A stretch of 48,608 nucleotides of DNA from an uncultured bacterium. GTDB taxonomy: Bacteria; Pseudomonadota; Alphaproteobacteria; Sphingomonadales; Sphingomonadaceae. The stretch is taken from positions 1 through 48,608 of the forward strand of contig CAISGR010000185.1 in assembly GCA_903884945.1 (NCBI GenBank). The letters run 5' to 3'. The position numbers were made by a program, and so were the translations under genes. Below the pieces are notes generated by a model, which was not told the DNA's origin, did no database searches, and saw nothing but the letters and a program-made list of their open reading frames with translations. This document shows, piece after piece, positions 23,508 through 32,781 of the stretch (position 1 is its first letter; each line of letters starts with the position of its first letter).

Positions 23508-24047
23508 ATGGCCGGACTCGGCTGGAGCACGGAATTGATCAGGATCGCACCGATCGCAGAAGTTGAACCGCAAGCGGTGGAGCTGCTGCTCGACCGCGCG
23601 TTCGGCACTGATCGGCACGAGCGAACCGCGTATCGAATCCGCCAGGGCATGCCGGCCTTGCCACGCCTGAGTTTCGCGGCACTGGAAGGCGACAAGCTGG
23701 TCGGCACGATCCAGTGCTGGCCGATCCTGTTCGACGGCGATGATGGCCGGGACGTGCCGATGGTGATGGTCGGCCCGGTCGCGGTCGAACCGGCCCGGCA
23801 GCGCGACGGGATCGGTCGCGACCTGATGCTGTGCGCCCTCAACGCGGCCGTGGCGACGGGCGATGCCGGGGCGCTGATGCTGATCGGCGATCCCGAATAT
23901 TATGGCCGCTTCTTCGGCTTCACCGCCGATCGGACGGCTGGCTGGCGCGTTCCGGGCCCGGTCGAGGGCCGCCGACTTCTCGCGCTCGGCGATCGCGTGC
24001 CCGACGGCGCCGGCATGCTCGGCCCGCGGATGCCCGCGGTCGCCTGA
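23508..24047 (+). CDS. GNAT family N-acetyltransferase
   Basis: The 179-residue protein has the GNAT pattern of YhbS-like putative acetyltransferases: an N-terminal helix region (VELLLDRAFGTDRHERTAYRIRQG), strands around LSFAALEGDKLVGTIQCWPI, and the acetyl-CoA loop VGPVAVEPARQRDGIGRDLMLCALNAA with the Q-R-D-G-I-G pyrophosphate-binding stretch. It is followed by DAGALMLIGDPEYYGRFFGF, which is characteristic of this subgroup. It transfers an acetyl group to an unknown amine. The start is uncertain; ATG at 23508 lacks a clear ribosome site. Confidence 0.85.
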   Translation: MAGLGWSTELIRIAPIAEVEPQAVELLLDRAFGTDRHERTAYRIRQGMPALPRLSFAALEGDKLVGTIQCWPILFDGDDGRDVPMVMVGPVAVEPARQRDGIGRDLMLCALNAAVATGDAGALMLIGDPEYYGRFFGFTADRTAGWRVPGPVEGRRLLALGDRVPDGAGMLGPRMPAVA

Positions 24048-24085
24048 CGCTTTACGCCCGCGCGGCCCTGCCCTACCGCGGGGCG

Positions 24086-24652
24086 ATGCCGATGGAACCG
24101 CTTCCCGACCTCTCCGCGCTGTCGCTCGCGGAGATTGCGCGCCTGGCCGAAGAGCGCAAGCTCCCGCCGGTCGACCGTTGGAACCCGACGCATTGCGGGG
24201 ACAGCGAAATGCGGATCGCCCGCGACGGCACCTGGTTTCACCAGGGATCGCCGATCGGGCGCCAGGCGATGGTCAGGCTGTTCTCGACGATCCTGCGGCG
24301 CGAGGAGGACGGCGGTTATGTTCTCGTCACGCCGGCCGAGAAGCTCGACATCGCGGTGGAGGACGCCCCGTTCGTCGCGGTCGAGCTGAAAGTCGAGGGC
24401 GAAGGCCCTGCCATGCGCCTCGCCTTCCGGCTCAATACCGGCGATCTGGTCAGCGCCGGGGTCGACCATCCGCTTCGGTTCGAGGAGCGAGCGGAAGGGC
24501 CGCGGCCCTATCTCCGTGTGCGGGGCGGCCTGGAGGCACTGGTCGCGCGGCCGGTTTATTACGAGCTGGCGGCGCTGGCACTCGCCGATGATGCCGTTCC
24601 GCCCGGCGTCTGGAGCAACGGCGCCTTCTTCCCGCTGGAGCCTGGTGCATGA
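24086..24652 (+). CDS. DUF1285 family protein
   Basis: A 188-residue protein with the conserved DUF1285 blocks PPVDRWNPTHCGDSEMRIARDGTWFHQGSPIGRQAMVRLFSTILRREEDGGYVLVTPAEKLDIAVEDAPFVAVEL and, toward the end, GVWSNGAFFPLEPG. These cytosolic proteins have beta-rich folds and no established function. Starts at 24086 or 24092 are possible. Its stop overlaps the ATG of the NUDIX gene, and the NUDIX gene overlaps cca, so the three are an operon; DUF1285 genes are commonly found in that position. Confidence 0.88.
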   Translation: MPMEPLPDLSALSLAEIARLAEERKLPPVDRWNPTHCGDSEMRIARDGTWFHQGSPIGRQAMVRLFSTILRREEDGGYVLVTPAEKLDIAVEDAPFVAVELKVEGEGPAMRLAFRLNTGDLVSAGVDHPLRFEERAEGPRPYLRVRGGLEALVARPVYYELAALALADDAVPPGVWSNGAFFPLEPGA

Positions 24653-25251
24653 CCCTCGTCGAACGCCTGCAGCATGCGCTGGAGGGCGGGCATGGCCTCG
24701 ACACGGTCCTGCTGACCGGCGACCATCGCGATCTCGAACTTGACCAGACGACACCGTTGATGAGCGCGGCGGTGCTGATCGCCGTCACCGACCGCCCCTC
24801 CCCGGGGGTGATCCTGACTCAGCGGACCGACACCCTGTCCCGTCACCCGGGACAGGTCGCCTTTCCGGGCGGCCGGATCGACCCCGGCGACGACGGCCCG
24901 ATCGCAGCGGCGCTGCGCGAGGCCGAGGAGGAAATCGCCCTGCCGCGCGACAGGGTCGCGGTGATCGGCGAAGTCGATCGCTACCGCACCGTGACCGGAT
25001 TCGAGGTGACCCCCGTGATCGGCGTGGTGCCGCCGGACCTCGTGCTGGTGCCGAGCGCCGCCGAGGTGGCGCAGGTGTTCGAGGTACCGCTCGATTTCGT
25101 GCTGGACACGTCCAACCATGTCGAGGCCACGGTCGAGTGGCAGGGCCGCAACCGCCATTATTACGAGATCACCTGGGCCGGGCACCGCATCTGGGGCGCG
25201 ACCGCCGCCATGATCGTCAACCTTTCGAGGCGCATGCGATGGAACGGCTGA
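24649..25251 (+). CDS. CoA pyrophosphatase (NUDIX hydrolase)
   Basis: The 200-residue protein contains a CoA-type NUDIX domain: LTQRTDTLSRHPGQVAFPGGRIDPGDDGPIAAALREAEEEIAL, which joins the CoA-specific LxxHxGQVxFPGG signature to the NUDIX box with the REAEEEI metal-binding helix. It hydrolyses CoA and related pyrophosphates in the cytosol, or functions in nucleotide sanitation. It overlaps the DUF1285 stop by four bases and runs 13 bases into the start of cca, indicating translational coupling. Confidence 0.92.
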   Translation: MTLVERLQHALEGGHGLDTVLLTGDHRDLELDQTTPLMSAAVLIAVTDRPSPGVILTQRTDTLSRHPGQVAFPGGRIDPGDDGPIAAALREAEEEIALPRDRVAVIGEVDRYRTVTGFEVTPVIGVVPPDLVLVPSAAEVAQVFEVPLDFVLDTSNHVEATVEWQGRNRHYYEITWAGHRIWGATAAMIVNLSRRMRWNG

Positions 25252-26444
25252 CCTTGCCGGAAAGCCCGTGGCGCGCGCGCGAGGGGCTGGCGCGCCTGTG
25301 CGAGGTGCTGGGCGCATCGGAAGGCAAGGTACGGTTCGTCGGCGGCGCCGTGCGCGATACGCTGCTCGGCATCGACGCCGCCGATATCGACCTCGCGACG
25401 ACGCATTCGCCGGAGCGGGTGATCGCACTGCTCAAGGGAAGCGCGATCAAGGCGGTGCCGACAGGCCTCGCGCACGGCACCGTCACGGCGGTCCTGCCAG
25501 GCGGCCCGGTCGAAGTGACCACATTGCGCTGCGACGTGGCGACCGACGGTCGGCATGCGACCGTTGCCTTCACCGACGACTGGCGCGAGGACGCCGCACG
25601 GCGCGACTTCACGATGAACGCGCTGTACGCGGATCCCGGCACGGGCCGGATTTTCGACTATTTCGGCGGCCTGGACGATCTGGCGGCGCGGCGCGTGCGC
25701 TTCATCGGCGATCCGCTGAAACGCATTGCCGAGGATCACCTGCGGATCCTTCGCTTCTTCCGCTTCCATGCCCGGTTCGGCGACGAACCCGACGACGCCG
25801 GGCTGCAGGCCTGCGTCGAACGCGCGAACGACCTGATGGCGCTGTCGCGCGAGCGGATCGCGGCCGAGATCCTGCGCCTGCTCGTCGCGGTGCACGCCGT
25901 GCGGGTCGTCCGGCTGATGATCGACCATGGCATCTTCGCCCCGGTCCTGCCGGAAATCGCCAGCCCCGACCGGCTCGCGCGCCTGGCATCCCGCGAGGCA
26001 GCCGCGGGCATCGCTCCCGATCCGATCCGCCGGCTCGCGGCGCTGCTCCCCGGCGATCCTGCGGTCGCAGAAGATGTCGGGGCGAGGCTGAAGCTTTCCA
26101 ATGCCGACCGGAAGCGCCTGGTCGCGGCGACGACAACCGCAGGGGACGAGCGCGTCGAGGTGATCGGCTACCGGCTCGGCAAGGTGCTGGCGATCGATCG
26201 GCTGCTCTTGTCGGAGCGGCCGGAAGCCGAGGCCGCGTCGCTTGTCGACTGGCAGGCGCCCGTGCTGCCGATCGGCGGCGGCGCACTGGTGGGCCGCGGC
26301 GTGCGCAAGGGCCCAGAAGTCGCCCGCCTGCTGCGCGTGATCGAGGAGCAGTGGATCGCCGAGGGCTTTCCCGATGCGCAACGGGTCGACCGGATCGCCG
26401 ACGCCGCGGTCGCTCAGTTCCTGCGCGCTTCCAGCATCGAATAG
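25239..26444 (+). CDS. cca: CCA tRNA nucleotidyltransferase
   Basis: The 401-residue class II nucleotidyltransferase has GGAVRDTLLG, the metal-binding DIDLATT, the ribose/flex motif AHGTVTAVLPGGPVEVTTLR, RRDFTMNALYAD, and the nucleotide-selecting segment EDHLRILRFFRFHARFG. It adds or repairs the 3' CCA of tRNAs, which is needed here because at least one tRNA-like gene does not encode CCA. The ATG at 25239 overlaps the NUDIX gene. Its last 31 bases overlap the 3' end of the opposing GGDEF-EAL gene. Confidence 0.93.
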   Translation: MERLTLPESPWRAREGLARLCEVLGASEGKVRFVGGAVRDTLLGIDAADIDLATTHSPERVIALLKGSAIKAVPTGLAHGTVTAVLPGGPVEVTTLRCDVATDGRHATVAFTDDWREDAARRDFTMNALYADPGTGRIFDYFGGLDDLAARRVRFIGDPLKRIAEDHLRILRFFRFHARFGDEPDDAGLQACVERANDLMALSRERIAAEILRLLVAVHAVRVVRLMIDHGIFAPVLPEIASPDRLARLASREAAAGIAPDPIRRLAALLPGDPAVAEDVGARLKLSNADRKRLVAATTTAGDERVEVIGYRLGKVLAIDRLLLSERPEAEAASLVDWQAPVLPIGGGALVGRGVRKGPEVARLLRVIEEQWIAEGFPDAQRVDRIADAAVAQFLRASSIE

Positions 26445-28138
26445 GCGGCATCGGCCTCCAGCGGCCGCGCATAGACGAAACCCTGCCCATAGGTGCAGCC
26501 GAGCGCTGCCAGGGTCTGGGCCAGTTCGTTGGTCTCGATTCCTTCCGCCGTCGTCTTCATCCCAAGCGCCTGGGCAAGCGAGAGGATGGCGCGGACGATC
26601 GCGATCTTGTCGCGATCGGCGAGCATGCCCGTGACGAAGCTGCGGTCGATCTTGAGGATATCGATCGGCAGCTTCTGGAGATAGGCGAGGTTCGAATAGC
26701 CGGTGCCGAAATCGTCCATCGCGAGCGTGGTGCCGAGCCCCTTGAGCGCGTGCATGATTCCCGCGATGCGATCGGGATCAGTCACCAGCGCGCTTTCCGT
26801 GAGTTCGAGCGTGAAGCGCGATCCGGCGAGCCCGTTCTTCGACAAGGCGCGTTCGACGACCGGGGCGATCACGTCGCGCTGAAGCTGGATCGCGGACAGA
26901 TTGACCGCGAGCCGCACCCCGCAATCCCCGCCGGCCCTGGCATCCCAGTCAGCCAGCGTCTTCGCGGCTTCCTCGATCGCCCAGCGGCCGAGCGGCACGA
27001 TCAGGCCCGATTCTTCGGCGACCGGGATGAAGTCGGTGGGTGAATATTCGGTGCCGTTCTCGTCCGCCCACCGCGCGAGCGATTCGAATGCGACGATCTG
27101 GCCGGTCGCGAGATCGCAGATCGGCTGATAGGTCAGCCGCATCTGGCCGCGATCGAGCGCGCGGCGCAGCGCGGTCTCCATGCCGAACTGTTCGCGTGCG
27201 ATGTCAAACGCCTGGGTCTGATAGGCCTCGGCCCGGCCGCTGACCTTGGAGCGTTTCACGGCAAACTGGGCGTGGCGGATCAGTTCCTCGGCGTCATCGA
27301 CCTGGCTCGAACCGAAGGCGATACCGATCGAGCAGGCGACGCGGATCTCGAAATCCGAAAGGCGAAACGGCGTCGAGAGCGCGCCCTGAATCCGCTTGGC
27401 AACATGATCGGCGTCGCCCGGGCCCTCTTCCAGCGTCAGCAGGATGCCGAATTCGTCACCGCCCGTCCGCGCCAGCAGGTCGTGCGCGCGCAACGCCCCC
27501 TTGAGCCGGCGCGCGACCGTGATCAGCAATTCATCGCCCGCCATCGATCCGAGGCAGGCGTTGACCCGGCTGAACCGGTCGAGATCGACGACCAGAACTG
27601 CATATCGCGCCTGCTGGGTCGTATCACCGATCAGCGCCTCGAGATGATCGCTAAAGCCGGCGCGGTTCGCCAGTCCGGTCAGGCTGTCGGTCAGCATCTC
27701 GCGGCGGAGATTATGTTCCGTGCGCAACTCGGACGTCTGGTCGACCAGCGTGACCAGGCAACGCCCTTCACGGTTTTTCGCCAGACGGGCCAGCGTGACC
27801 TGATAGTAACGGCAATCGACCGCGTCGCCGAACTGCCAGGGGAAATCCTCCCGGAGCGAATCGCTGTCGACGAACTTCCGGAGGCGCGCGCTGATCAGCG
27901 CGAGGAGCGGCGAATTTCCATCGACGCCGCCGAGCCCGGCGCGGCGGAACGGCCGGTTCGCCGTCGAGATTCTGAAGCCGGCCCCATCGGCAATGACGAG
28001 CGCGGCGGGGATCGGCAGCAGGTCGAACGATGCGGCGAGCCGCTCGGTATCCTCGGGGCGCATGTCATCGGCCTCTGCCGACACCGGAGGCTCTGCTCTC
28101 TTCAAGACCCGGGACTTGAACGGCACCATCACAGGCAC
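26414..28138 (-). CDS. GGDEF-EAL cyclic di-GMP protein
   Basis: A 574-residue protein: a PAS-like N-terminal domain (about 37-140), a GGDEF domain with intact GGDEF at 226-230 and an inhibitory-site RAHD (217-220) five residues before it, then an EAL domain. The EAL signature is ESL (352-354); the catalytic residues LTES, DDFGTGYSNL, KIDRSF, AEGIET and YGQGFVYARP are all present. It could therefore both make and degrade c-di-GMP, with product feedback. No membrane segment is seen. The start is GTG at 28138 or ATG three codons later. Its 3' end overlaps cca by 31 bases. Confidence 0.92.
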   Translation of the reverse strand: MPVMVPFKSRVLKRAEPPVSAEADDMRPEDTERLAASFDLLPIPAALVIADGAGFRISTANRPFRRAGLGGVDGNSPLLALISARLRKFVDSDSLREDFPWQFGDAVDCRYYQVTLARLAKNREGRCLVTLVDQTSELRTEHNLRREMLTDSLTGLANRAGFSDHLEALIGDTTQQARYAVLVVDLDRFSRVNACLGSMAGDELLITVARRLKGALRAHDLLARTGGDEFGILLTLEEGPGDADHVAKRIQGALSTPFRLSDFEIRVACSIGIAFGSSQVDDAEELIRHAQFAVKRSKVSGRAEAYQTQAFDIAREQFGMETALRRALDRGQMRLTYQPICDLATGQIVAFESLARWADENGTEYSPTDFIPVAEESGLIVPLGRWAIEEAAKTLADWDARAGGDCGVRLAVNLSAIQLQRDVIAPVVERALSKNGLAGSRFTLELTESALVTDPDRIAGIMHALKGLGTTLAMDDFGTGYSNLAYLQKLPIDILKIDRSFVTGMLADRDKIAIVRAILSLAQALGMKTTAEGIETNELAQTLAALGCTYGQGFVYARPLEADAAYSMLEARRN

Positions 28139-28209
28139 CGCTAGCGGAAACAGGTTAAGAGCGACTGAAGCTAATGCTGTTTTTCAGCCACTTGATGGCA
28201 CACGGCGTG

Positions 28210-30468
28210 TCAAAACCGGTTGTCGCGGGGAAATCCCGTAGGCGGCATCCGACCGGCGGCACCCCGGGCGGCGCGCCACGCCGTCAGATCGCTTTCGGTG
28301 CGCGTCCGCCCACTCTCGCCGCCCATCGCCCAGCTGAGACCATTGGCGAAGACGAAGGTGATCGCGTCCGACAGGCCGCCATCGCGATAACGCTGGAGCT
28401 GCACCCCCTGCCCCCGCGCCAGTTCGGCGAGCTCGTTGAGCGGGAACACCAGCAGGCGGCGATTGTCGCCGATCGCCGCGACATAGTCGGCCGCGGGGTC
28501 GATCGCCCGCACGATCTTCAGCTTCGCGCCGAGGCGCGGCGTCATCACCGTCTTGCCCTTGCGCGTCTCGGCGATCGTATCGGCAGTGCGGACGACGAAA
28601 CCGCGGCCGTCAGTCGCGGCCACAAGCAGCTTTTCGGCCCGGCTCGCCGGAAGCAGCGCGACAATCCCGATGTCGCCATCGAGATCGATCATCGCGCGCA
28701 CCGGTTCGCCGAAGCCGCGCCCGCCCGGCAGCCGGTCCGCCGCCAGCGTGTAGAAACGGCCATTTTCCGCCGCGAGCAGGATCTTGTCGGTGGTCTGCGC
28801 GGCAAAATGAAGAAAGGCGGCATCGCCCTCCTTGAACTTCAGTTCGGCCGCGGTCGCCTCGTCGATATGCCCCTTCATCGCCCTGATCCAGCCGCGCTGC
28901 GACAGGATCACGGTGATCGGCTCGCGCTCGATCATCGCCTCGAGCGGGATTTCGCGCGCTGGCGCCGCTTCCTCGATCGTGGTGCGGCGCTTGCCGAGCG
29001 CGGTCTCAAGACCGTAGCGGTCGCGCAGCCTGCCGAAATCCTTCTTCAGCCTTGTGCGCTGCCGCGCATCGCTGCCCAGCAACGCTTCCAGGCCGGTCTT
29101 CTCCGCTTCGAGGCCCTCGCGCTCCTTGCGCAGTTCCATTTCCTCGAGCCGGCGCAGCGAGCGCAGCCGCATGTTGAGGATCGCCTCGGCCTGGCGGTCA
29201 TTGAGGTCGAACTCAGCCATCATCACCGGCTTGGGTTCATCCTCGGTGCGGATGATCTCGATCACCCGGTCCAGGTTGAGAAAGGCCGTGATATAGCCAT
29301 CGAGCAGTTCGATCCGGTCGGCGATCTTGCCCAGCCGGTGCGCCGTCCGGCGTTGCAGAACAATGAACTGGTGGTCGACCCACCCCTGCAGCGCTTCACG
29401 CAGGCTCATCACCCGCGGCGTCCGGCGCGAATCGAGCACGTTGAGATTCAGGCTGACGCGACTTTCCAGATCGCTCATCCGGAACAGGCTCTCCATCAGC
29501 ATCGTCGCGTCGACCGTGCGGGCCCGCGGCTCGATGACGATGCGGATCTCCGAATCGGATTCGTCGCGGACATCGGCGAGAATCGGCAGCTTCTTGTCGT
29601 TGATGATCGTCGCGATCTGCTCGATCAGCTTGCCCTTCTGCACGCCGTACGGGATCTCGGTGACGATCGCGTTCCACGTGCCCCGTCCGAGATCCTCGAC
29701 ATGCCAGCGCGCACGGACGCGGAAGCTGCCGCGTCCGGTGGCATAGGATTCGGCAATCGCCGCCGGGCTGTCGACCACGATTCCGCCGGTCGGAAAATCG
29801 GGGCCCGTGACATGCTCCAGCACCTGAGCGTCGGTGGCGCCGGGCTGATCGATCAGCAGGATCGCCGCCTCGAACAATTCGGCCGCATTATGCGGTGGGA
29901 TACTCGTCGCCATGCCGACGGCGATGCCGGCGGCGCCATTGGCGAGGAGATTGGGAAACAGGCCCGGCAGCAGCTCGGGCTCGTGGTCTTCGCCATTATA
30001 GGTCGGGCGATAGTCGACGGCATCCTCGTCGAGACCGTCCATCATGTCGATCGCGACCTGGGTCAGCCGGGCCTCGGTGTAGCGATAGGCGGCGGCGTTG
30101 TCCCCGTCGATATTGCCGAAATTACCCTGTCCGTCGACGAGCGGGTAACGCATCGCGAAGCTCTGGGCGAGGCGAACCATCGCATCATAGACTGACTGGT
30201 CGCCATGCGGATGATATTTGCCGATCACATCGCCGACGACGCGCGCGCACTTCTTGTAGCCCTGCGCCGGATCGAGGTTGAGCAAGCGCATCGCCCACAA
30301 CAGGCGCCGATGGACCGGCTTCAACCCGTCGCGGACGTCGGGCAGCGAGCGGGCGGTGATCGTCGAGAGCGCATAGACGAGGTAGCGCTCGGACAAGGCG
30401 CTGTCGAACGGAGCGTCGACGATGGCGTTGAAGGGATCCGGTTCGATAATATCTGTTGGCATCATCAC
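28210..30468 (-). CDS. parC: DNA topoisomerase IV subunit A
   Basis: The 752-residue protein has the type IIA A-subunit layout: winged-helix region with [13 protein letters not shown] (HPHGD 86-90), catalytic tyrosine in RYTEARL (Tyr130), [30 protein letters not shown], and a C-terminal beta-propeller domain ending FPRDNRF. The length and the missing acidic GyrA-type tail favour ParC over GyrA. With ParE it decatenates daughter chromosomes. At the position of E. coli Ser80 it has Gln91, and Asp95 stands where Glu84 is. It is followed by the GGDEF-EAL gene after 71 bases. Confidence 0.93.
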   Translation of the reverse strand: MMMPTDIIEPDPFNAIVDAPFDSALSERYLVYALSTITARSLPDVRDGLKPVHRRLLWAMRLLNLDPAQGYKKCARVVGDVIGKYHPHGDQSVYDAMVRLAQSFAMRYPLVDGQGNFGNIDGDNAAAYRYTEARLTQVAIDMMDGLDEDAVDYRPTYNGEDHEPELLPGLFPNLLANGAAGIAVGMATSIPPHNAAELFEAAILLIDQPGATDAQVLEHVTGPDFPTGGIVVDSPAAIAESYATGRGSFRVRARWHVEDLGRGTWNAIVTEIPYGVQKGKLIEQIATIINDKKLPILADVRDESDSEIRIVIEPRARTVDATMLMESLFRMSDLESRVSLNLNVLDSRRTPRVMSLREALQGWVDHQFIVLQRRTAHRLGKIADRIELLDGYITAFLNLDRVIEIIRTEDEPKPVMMAEFDLNDRQAEAILNMRLRSLRRLEEMELRKEREGLEAEKTGLEALLGSDARQRTRLKKDFGRLRDRYGLETALGKRRTTIEEAAPAREIPLEAMIEREPITVILSQRGWIRAMKGHIDEATAAELKFKEGDAAFLHFAAQTTDKILLAAENGRFYTLAADRLPGGRGFGEPVRAMIDLDGDIGIVALLPASRAEKLLVAATDGRGFVVRTADTIAETRKGKTVMTPRLGAKLKIVRAIDPAADYVAAIGDNRRLLVFPLNELAELARGQGVQLQRYRDGGLSDAITFVFANGLSWAMGGESGRTRTESDLTAWRAARGAAGRMPPTGFPRDNRF

Positions 30469-30515
30469 TGCGGTTAGCAGGCGGAATCGGCGGGCGCTAC
30501 CGGATCAGACAGCTA

Positions 30516-31412
30516 TCACACGGGGCTGGGCAGATCGCGGGCCAGTTCCGCCAGCAGCCATTCGCGAAACCGTTTGATCTTGGGCACACTTCTGCGCGCT
30601 TCCGGATAGACCAGCCAATAGGCATAGCCGCGTGTCGAGACCTGCTCGAACGGTCGCACCAGCCGATTCTCGGCCAGATCGTTGCGCCAGAAAAAGGGCG
30701 TCAGCATCGCCATACCCTGTCCTGCCATGGCGGCATGCCCCTCATGCGCTTGCGAATCGAGCCTGACACCGGCGCGAAGCGGGCCCTCAGGCATGTCGAC
30801 ACCGGCCTCGCGCAACCAGAATGGCCACCATATGTCGTGCGGACTGATCAACGGCACCCGCAACAGGTCGGCCGGCACGAAGGGCCCATGCCGCCGCATG
30901 AAGCCGGGGCTGCACATCGGCGTGAAATCGATGGGCACCAGCAGGTCCTGCGACAGATCGGGCCATGGGCCGACCCCGGCACGGATGCCGACGTCCACCT
31001 CGTCGCCGCCGAAATCGGCCAGGGAGTCGCTGGTCAGCAGCCGGACCGCCATGTCGGGATGGGCCATCTGGAAGCTGCCCAGCCGCCAGGCGAGCCACGT
31101 ATTGGCGAACGTGTTGGAGGTGGAGACGGTAAGCAGCCCCTCGTCGTCGGCACGAATGGCGGCAAAGGCCGAATCGAGCGCGTCGAAGGCGCGCGCCACC
31201 TGCGGCGCAGCGCGGCGCCCGGCCTCGGTCAGCACCACGCGCTTTTTCTCGCGGCGAAAGAGCGGCACGCCCAGTCGCTCCTCAAGCAGCTTGACCTGAT
31301 AGCTGACCGCCGCCTGGCTCATCCCCAATTCGGCTGCGGCACTCGTGAAATTCTCATGCCGCGCAGCAGCTTCAAAGACGCGAACAGCGGAAAGCGGCGG
31401 GATACGGCGCAT
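30516..31412 (-). CDS. LysR family transcriptional regulator (GcvA-like)
   Basis: A 298-residue LysR regulator: N-terminal winged helix (RRIPPLSAVRVFEAAARHENFTSAAAELGMSQAAVSYQVKLLEERLGVPLFRREKKRVVLTEAG) and a periplasmic-binding-like effector domain (about 90-290). The start VRxFEAAARHxNFTxAAxELxxSQAAVS is that of the GcvA subgroup, whose members regulate an adjacent divergent gene. The ATG at 31412 lies nine bases from a perfect 17-bp palindrome. The divergent gene is a small protein of unknown function. The effector is unknown. Confidence 0.9.
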   Translation of the reverse strand: MRRIPPLSAVRVFEAAARHENFTSAAAELGMSQAAVSYQVKLLEERLGVPLFRREKKRVVLTEAGRRAAPQVARAFDALDSAFAAIRADDEGLLTVSTSNTFANTWLAWRLGSFQMAHPDMAVRLLTSDSLADFGGDEVDVGIRAGVGPWPDLSQDLLVPIDFTPMCSPGFMRRHGPFVPADLLRVPLISPHDIWWPFWLREAGVDMPEGPLRAGVRLDSQAHEGHAAMAGQGMAMLTPFFWRNDLAENRLVRPFEQVSTRGYAYWLVYPEARRSVPKIKRFREWLLAELARDLPSPV

Positions 31413-31420
31413 GCCTTCCT

Positions 31421-31437
31421 AATAAGGTCAGCTTATT
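31421..31437. promoter_or_regulatory. 17-bp palindrome, likely LysR binding site
   Basis: AATAAGGTCAGCTTATT is a perfect inverted repeat (AATAAG, spacer GTCAG, CTTATT), between the LysR gene and a divergent small gene. Its place near the LysR start fits autoregulation. It is AT-rich compared with its surroundings, as LysR sites often are. Confidence 0.6.
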
Positions 31438-31525
31438 GATAATGTCCAATGATTTGTTGGCCCGAAAGCGGCATCCGGGCCATATCTCGACCGTCACCAA
31501 CGCCTGAAGCACGAGGAGAATGGCA

Positions 31526-31720
31526 ATGCGCGACGATTTCAGCAGCTCGGCATGGGCCGACAATCACAGCCGGGTGAGCGATGCTCTCCATGCGGCAATC
31601 CATAAGGTGTCCCGCGTCATCGGTGATGGCCTCGCGCGACAGAACGCGTATGAATTCGAGGCGCCATGGCGTTCCCGGGCCAGCGCGACAAAGGCCGGTG
31701 CTCCGCGGAAGACCGCCTAA
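31526..31720 (+). CDS. Small hypothetical protein divergent from LysR (64 aa)
   Basis: The protein begins MRDDFSSSAWADNHSRVSDA and continues LHAAIHKVSRVIGDGLARQNAYEFEAPW, ending in a basic tail KAGAPRKTA. The ATG at 31526 is preferred over one at 31520 because GAGGAG lies eight bases upstream of the former and two of the latter. It has no signal peptide or membrane segment; the central part is an amphipathic helix. Its divergent position next to a LysR gene makes it the likely target. I do not recognise a family. Confidence 0.6.
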   Translation: MRDDFSSSAWADNHSRVSDALHAAIHKVSRVIGDGLARQNAYEFEAPWRSRASATKAGAPRKTA

Positions 31721-31758
31721 CCTTCGGCGGTGTGAGCGCCAGGTGCTAACAGGCAAGC

Positions 31759-32655
31759 ATGATCCGACTTGCCCTGACGGCGCTTCTCGCGTTGACCTGC
31801 GGCGTGATGACAAAGCCCGACACGCCTCTGCTGACCTGGCCGGACCTGCTCGGCCGCCCGCAACCGAAGCCGGACGCCACCATCGCGTATGGCGATGACG
31901 AGATGCAGAAGGTGGATGTCTGGGTTCCGGCCGGCAGCGGCCCCTTTCCTACCGTGACGATGGTGCATGGAGGCTGCTGGACCACCAGCATCGCCGATCG
32001 CAGCCTGATGAACTGGATCGCCGATGACCTCCGAAAGGAAGGCATCGCGGTATGGAATATCGACTACCGCGGCGTCGACCGGCCTGGGGGCGGCTATCCA
32101 GGCACGTTCCTCGATGTCGCCATGGCGGCCGATGCGCTGGCCGCAAACGCGGCGCGCTTCCACCTCGACACGCGCCACATCATTGCCGTCGGACACTCCG
32201 CCGGCGGCCATCTCGCCCTCTGGCTTGCAGCGCGCCCCAATCTTCCCGCGGAAAGCCCGCTTCGCACTGGGCCGCCGCTCCCCATCATGCATGTCGTCAG
32301 CCTTGGCGGCTTGCCCGATCTCGAAGCGACCGCCGCCAGCCCCGACAATGGTTGCGGTACCGAAGTCGTGGCGCAGCTTGTCGGCGCGCCGGGTTCGCGC
32401 GCCGATCGCTATGCCGACACTTCAGTGCCACGCCTGTTGCCGATGCGCGTTCCACAGGACCTCGTGAACGGGCAGGAGGACCGCATTATCCCGCTTCGGC
32501 TCGCCACTGGATACGAGGCGCAGGCAAGACGGGCCGGCGACCAGATCGCGCTGCACCTCATCCCGGCCACTGGTCATGTCGAACTGGTCGCGCCCGAAAC
32601 GGCAGCCTGGGCGCAAGCGAAACACCTGATCCACATCGCCCTGAAGAAGAAATAA
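31759..32655 (+). CDS. Secreted alpha/beta hydrolase (BD-FAE/kynurenine formamidase-like)
   Basis: A 298-residue hydrolase with a signal-like N-terminus (MIRLALTALLALTCGVM), a HGG oxyanion motif (70-72, VHGGCWTT), nucleophile elbow GHSAGG (145-150, Ser147), NGQEDRIIP with Asp241, and TGHVEL with His273. This pattern fits BD-FAE or formamidase-like esterases of the S9/esterase group. The extra YRGVDRPGGGYPGTFLDV segment is family-typical. It is probably exported to the periplasm and hydrolyses esters or amides; the substrate is unknown. Confidence 0.82.
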   Translation: MIRLALTALLALTCGVMTKPDTPLLTWPDLLGRPQPKPDATIAYGDDEMQKVDVWVPAGSGPFPTVTMVHGGCWTTSIADRSLMNWIADDLRKEGIAVWNIDYRGVDRPGGGYPGTFLDVAMAADALAANAARFHLDTRHIIAVGHSAGGHLALWLAARPNLPAESPLRTGPPLPIMHVVSLGGLPDLEATAASPDNGCGTEVVAQLVGAPGSRADRYADTSVPRLLPMRVPQDLVNGQEDRIIPLRLATGYEAQARRAGDQIALHLIPATGHVELVAPETAAWAQAKHLIHIALKKK

Positions 32656-32781
32656 GAAAGACTATTCCGGCTATCGAGGCGCCATCGGATACCCGAATTC
32701 TCGAAACGGAACGCCCTCTCCTGATCCGCCATTTCGTGGTTAATCCTTTCTATACTATACCTCGCTCCGTTCAGGGGGGGA

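Noticed and set aside
28174..30195. A 673-codon plus-strand frame opposite parC
   Set aside because: The parC motifs on the minus strand are complete; the plus frame is a shadow.
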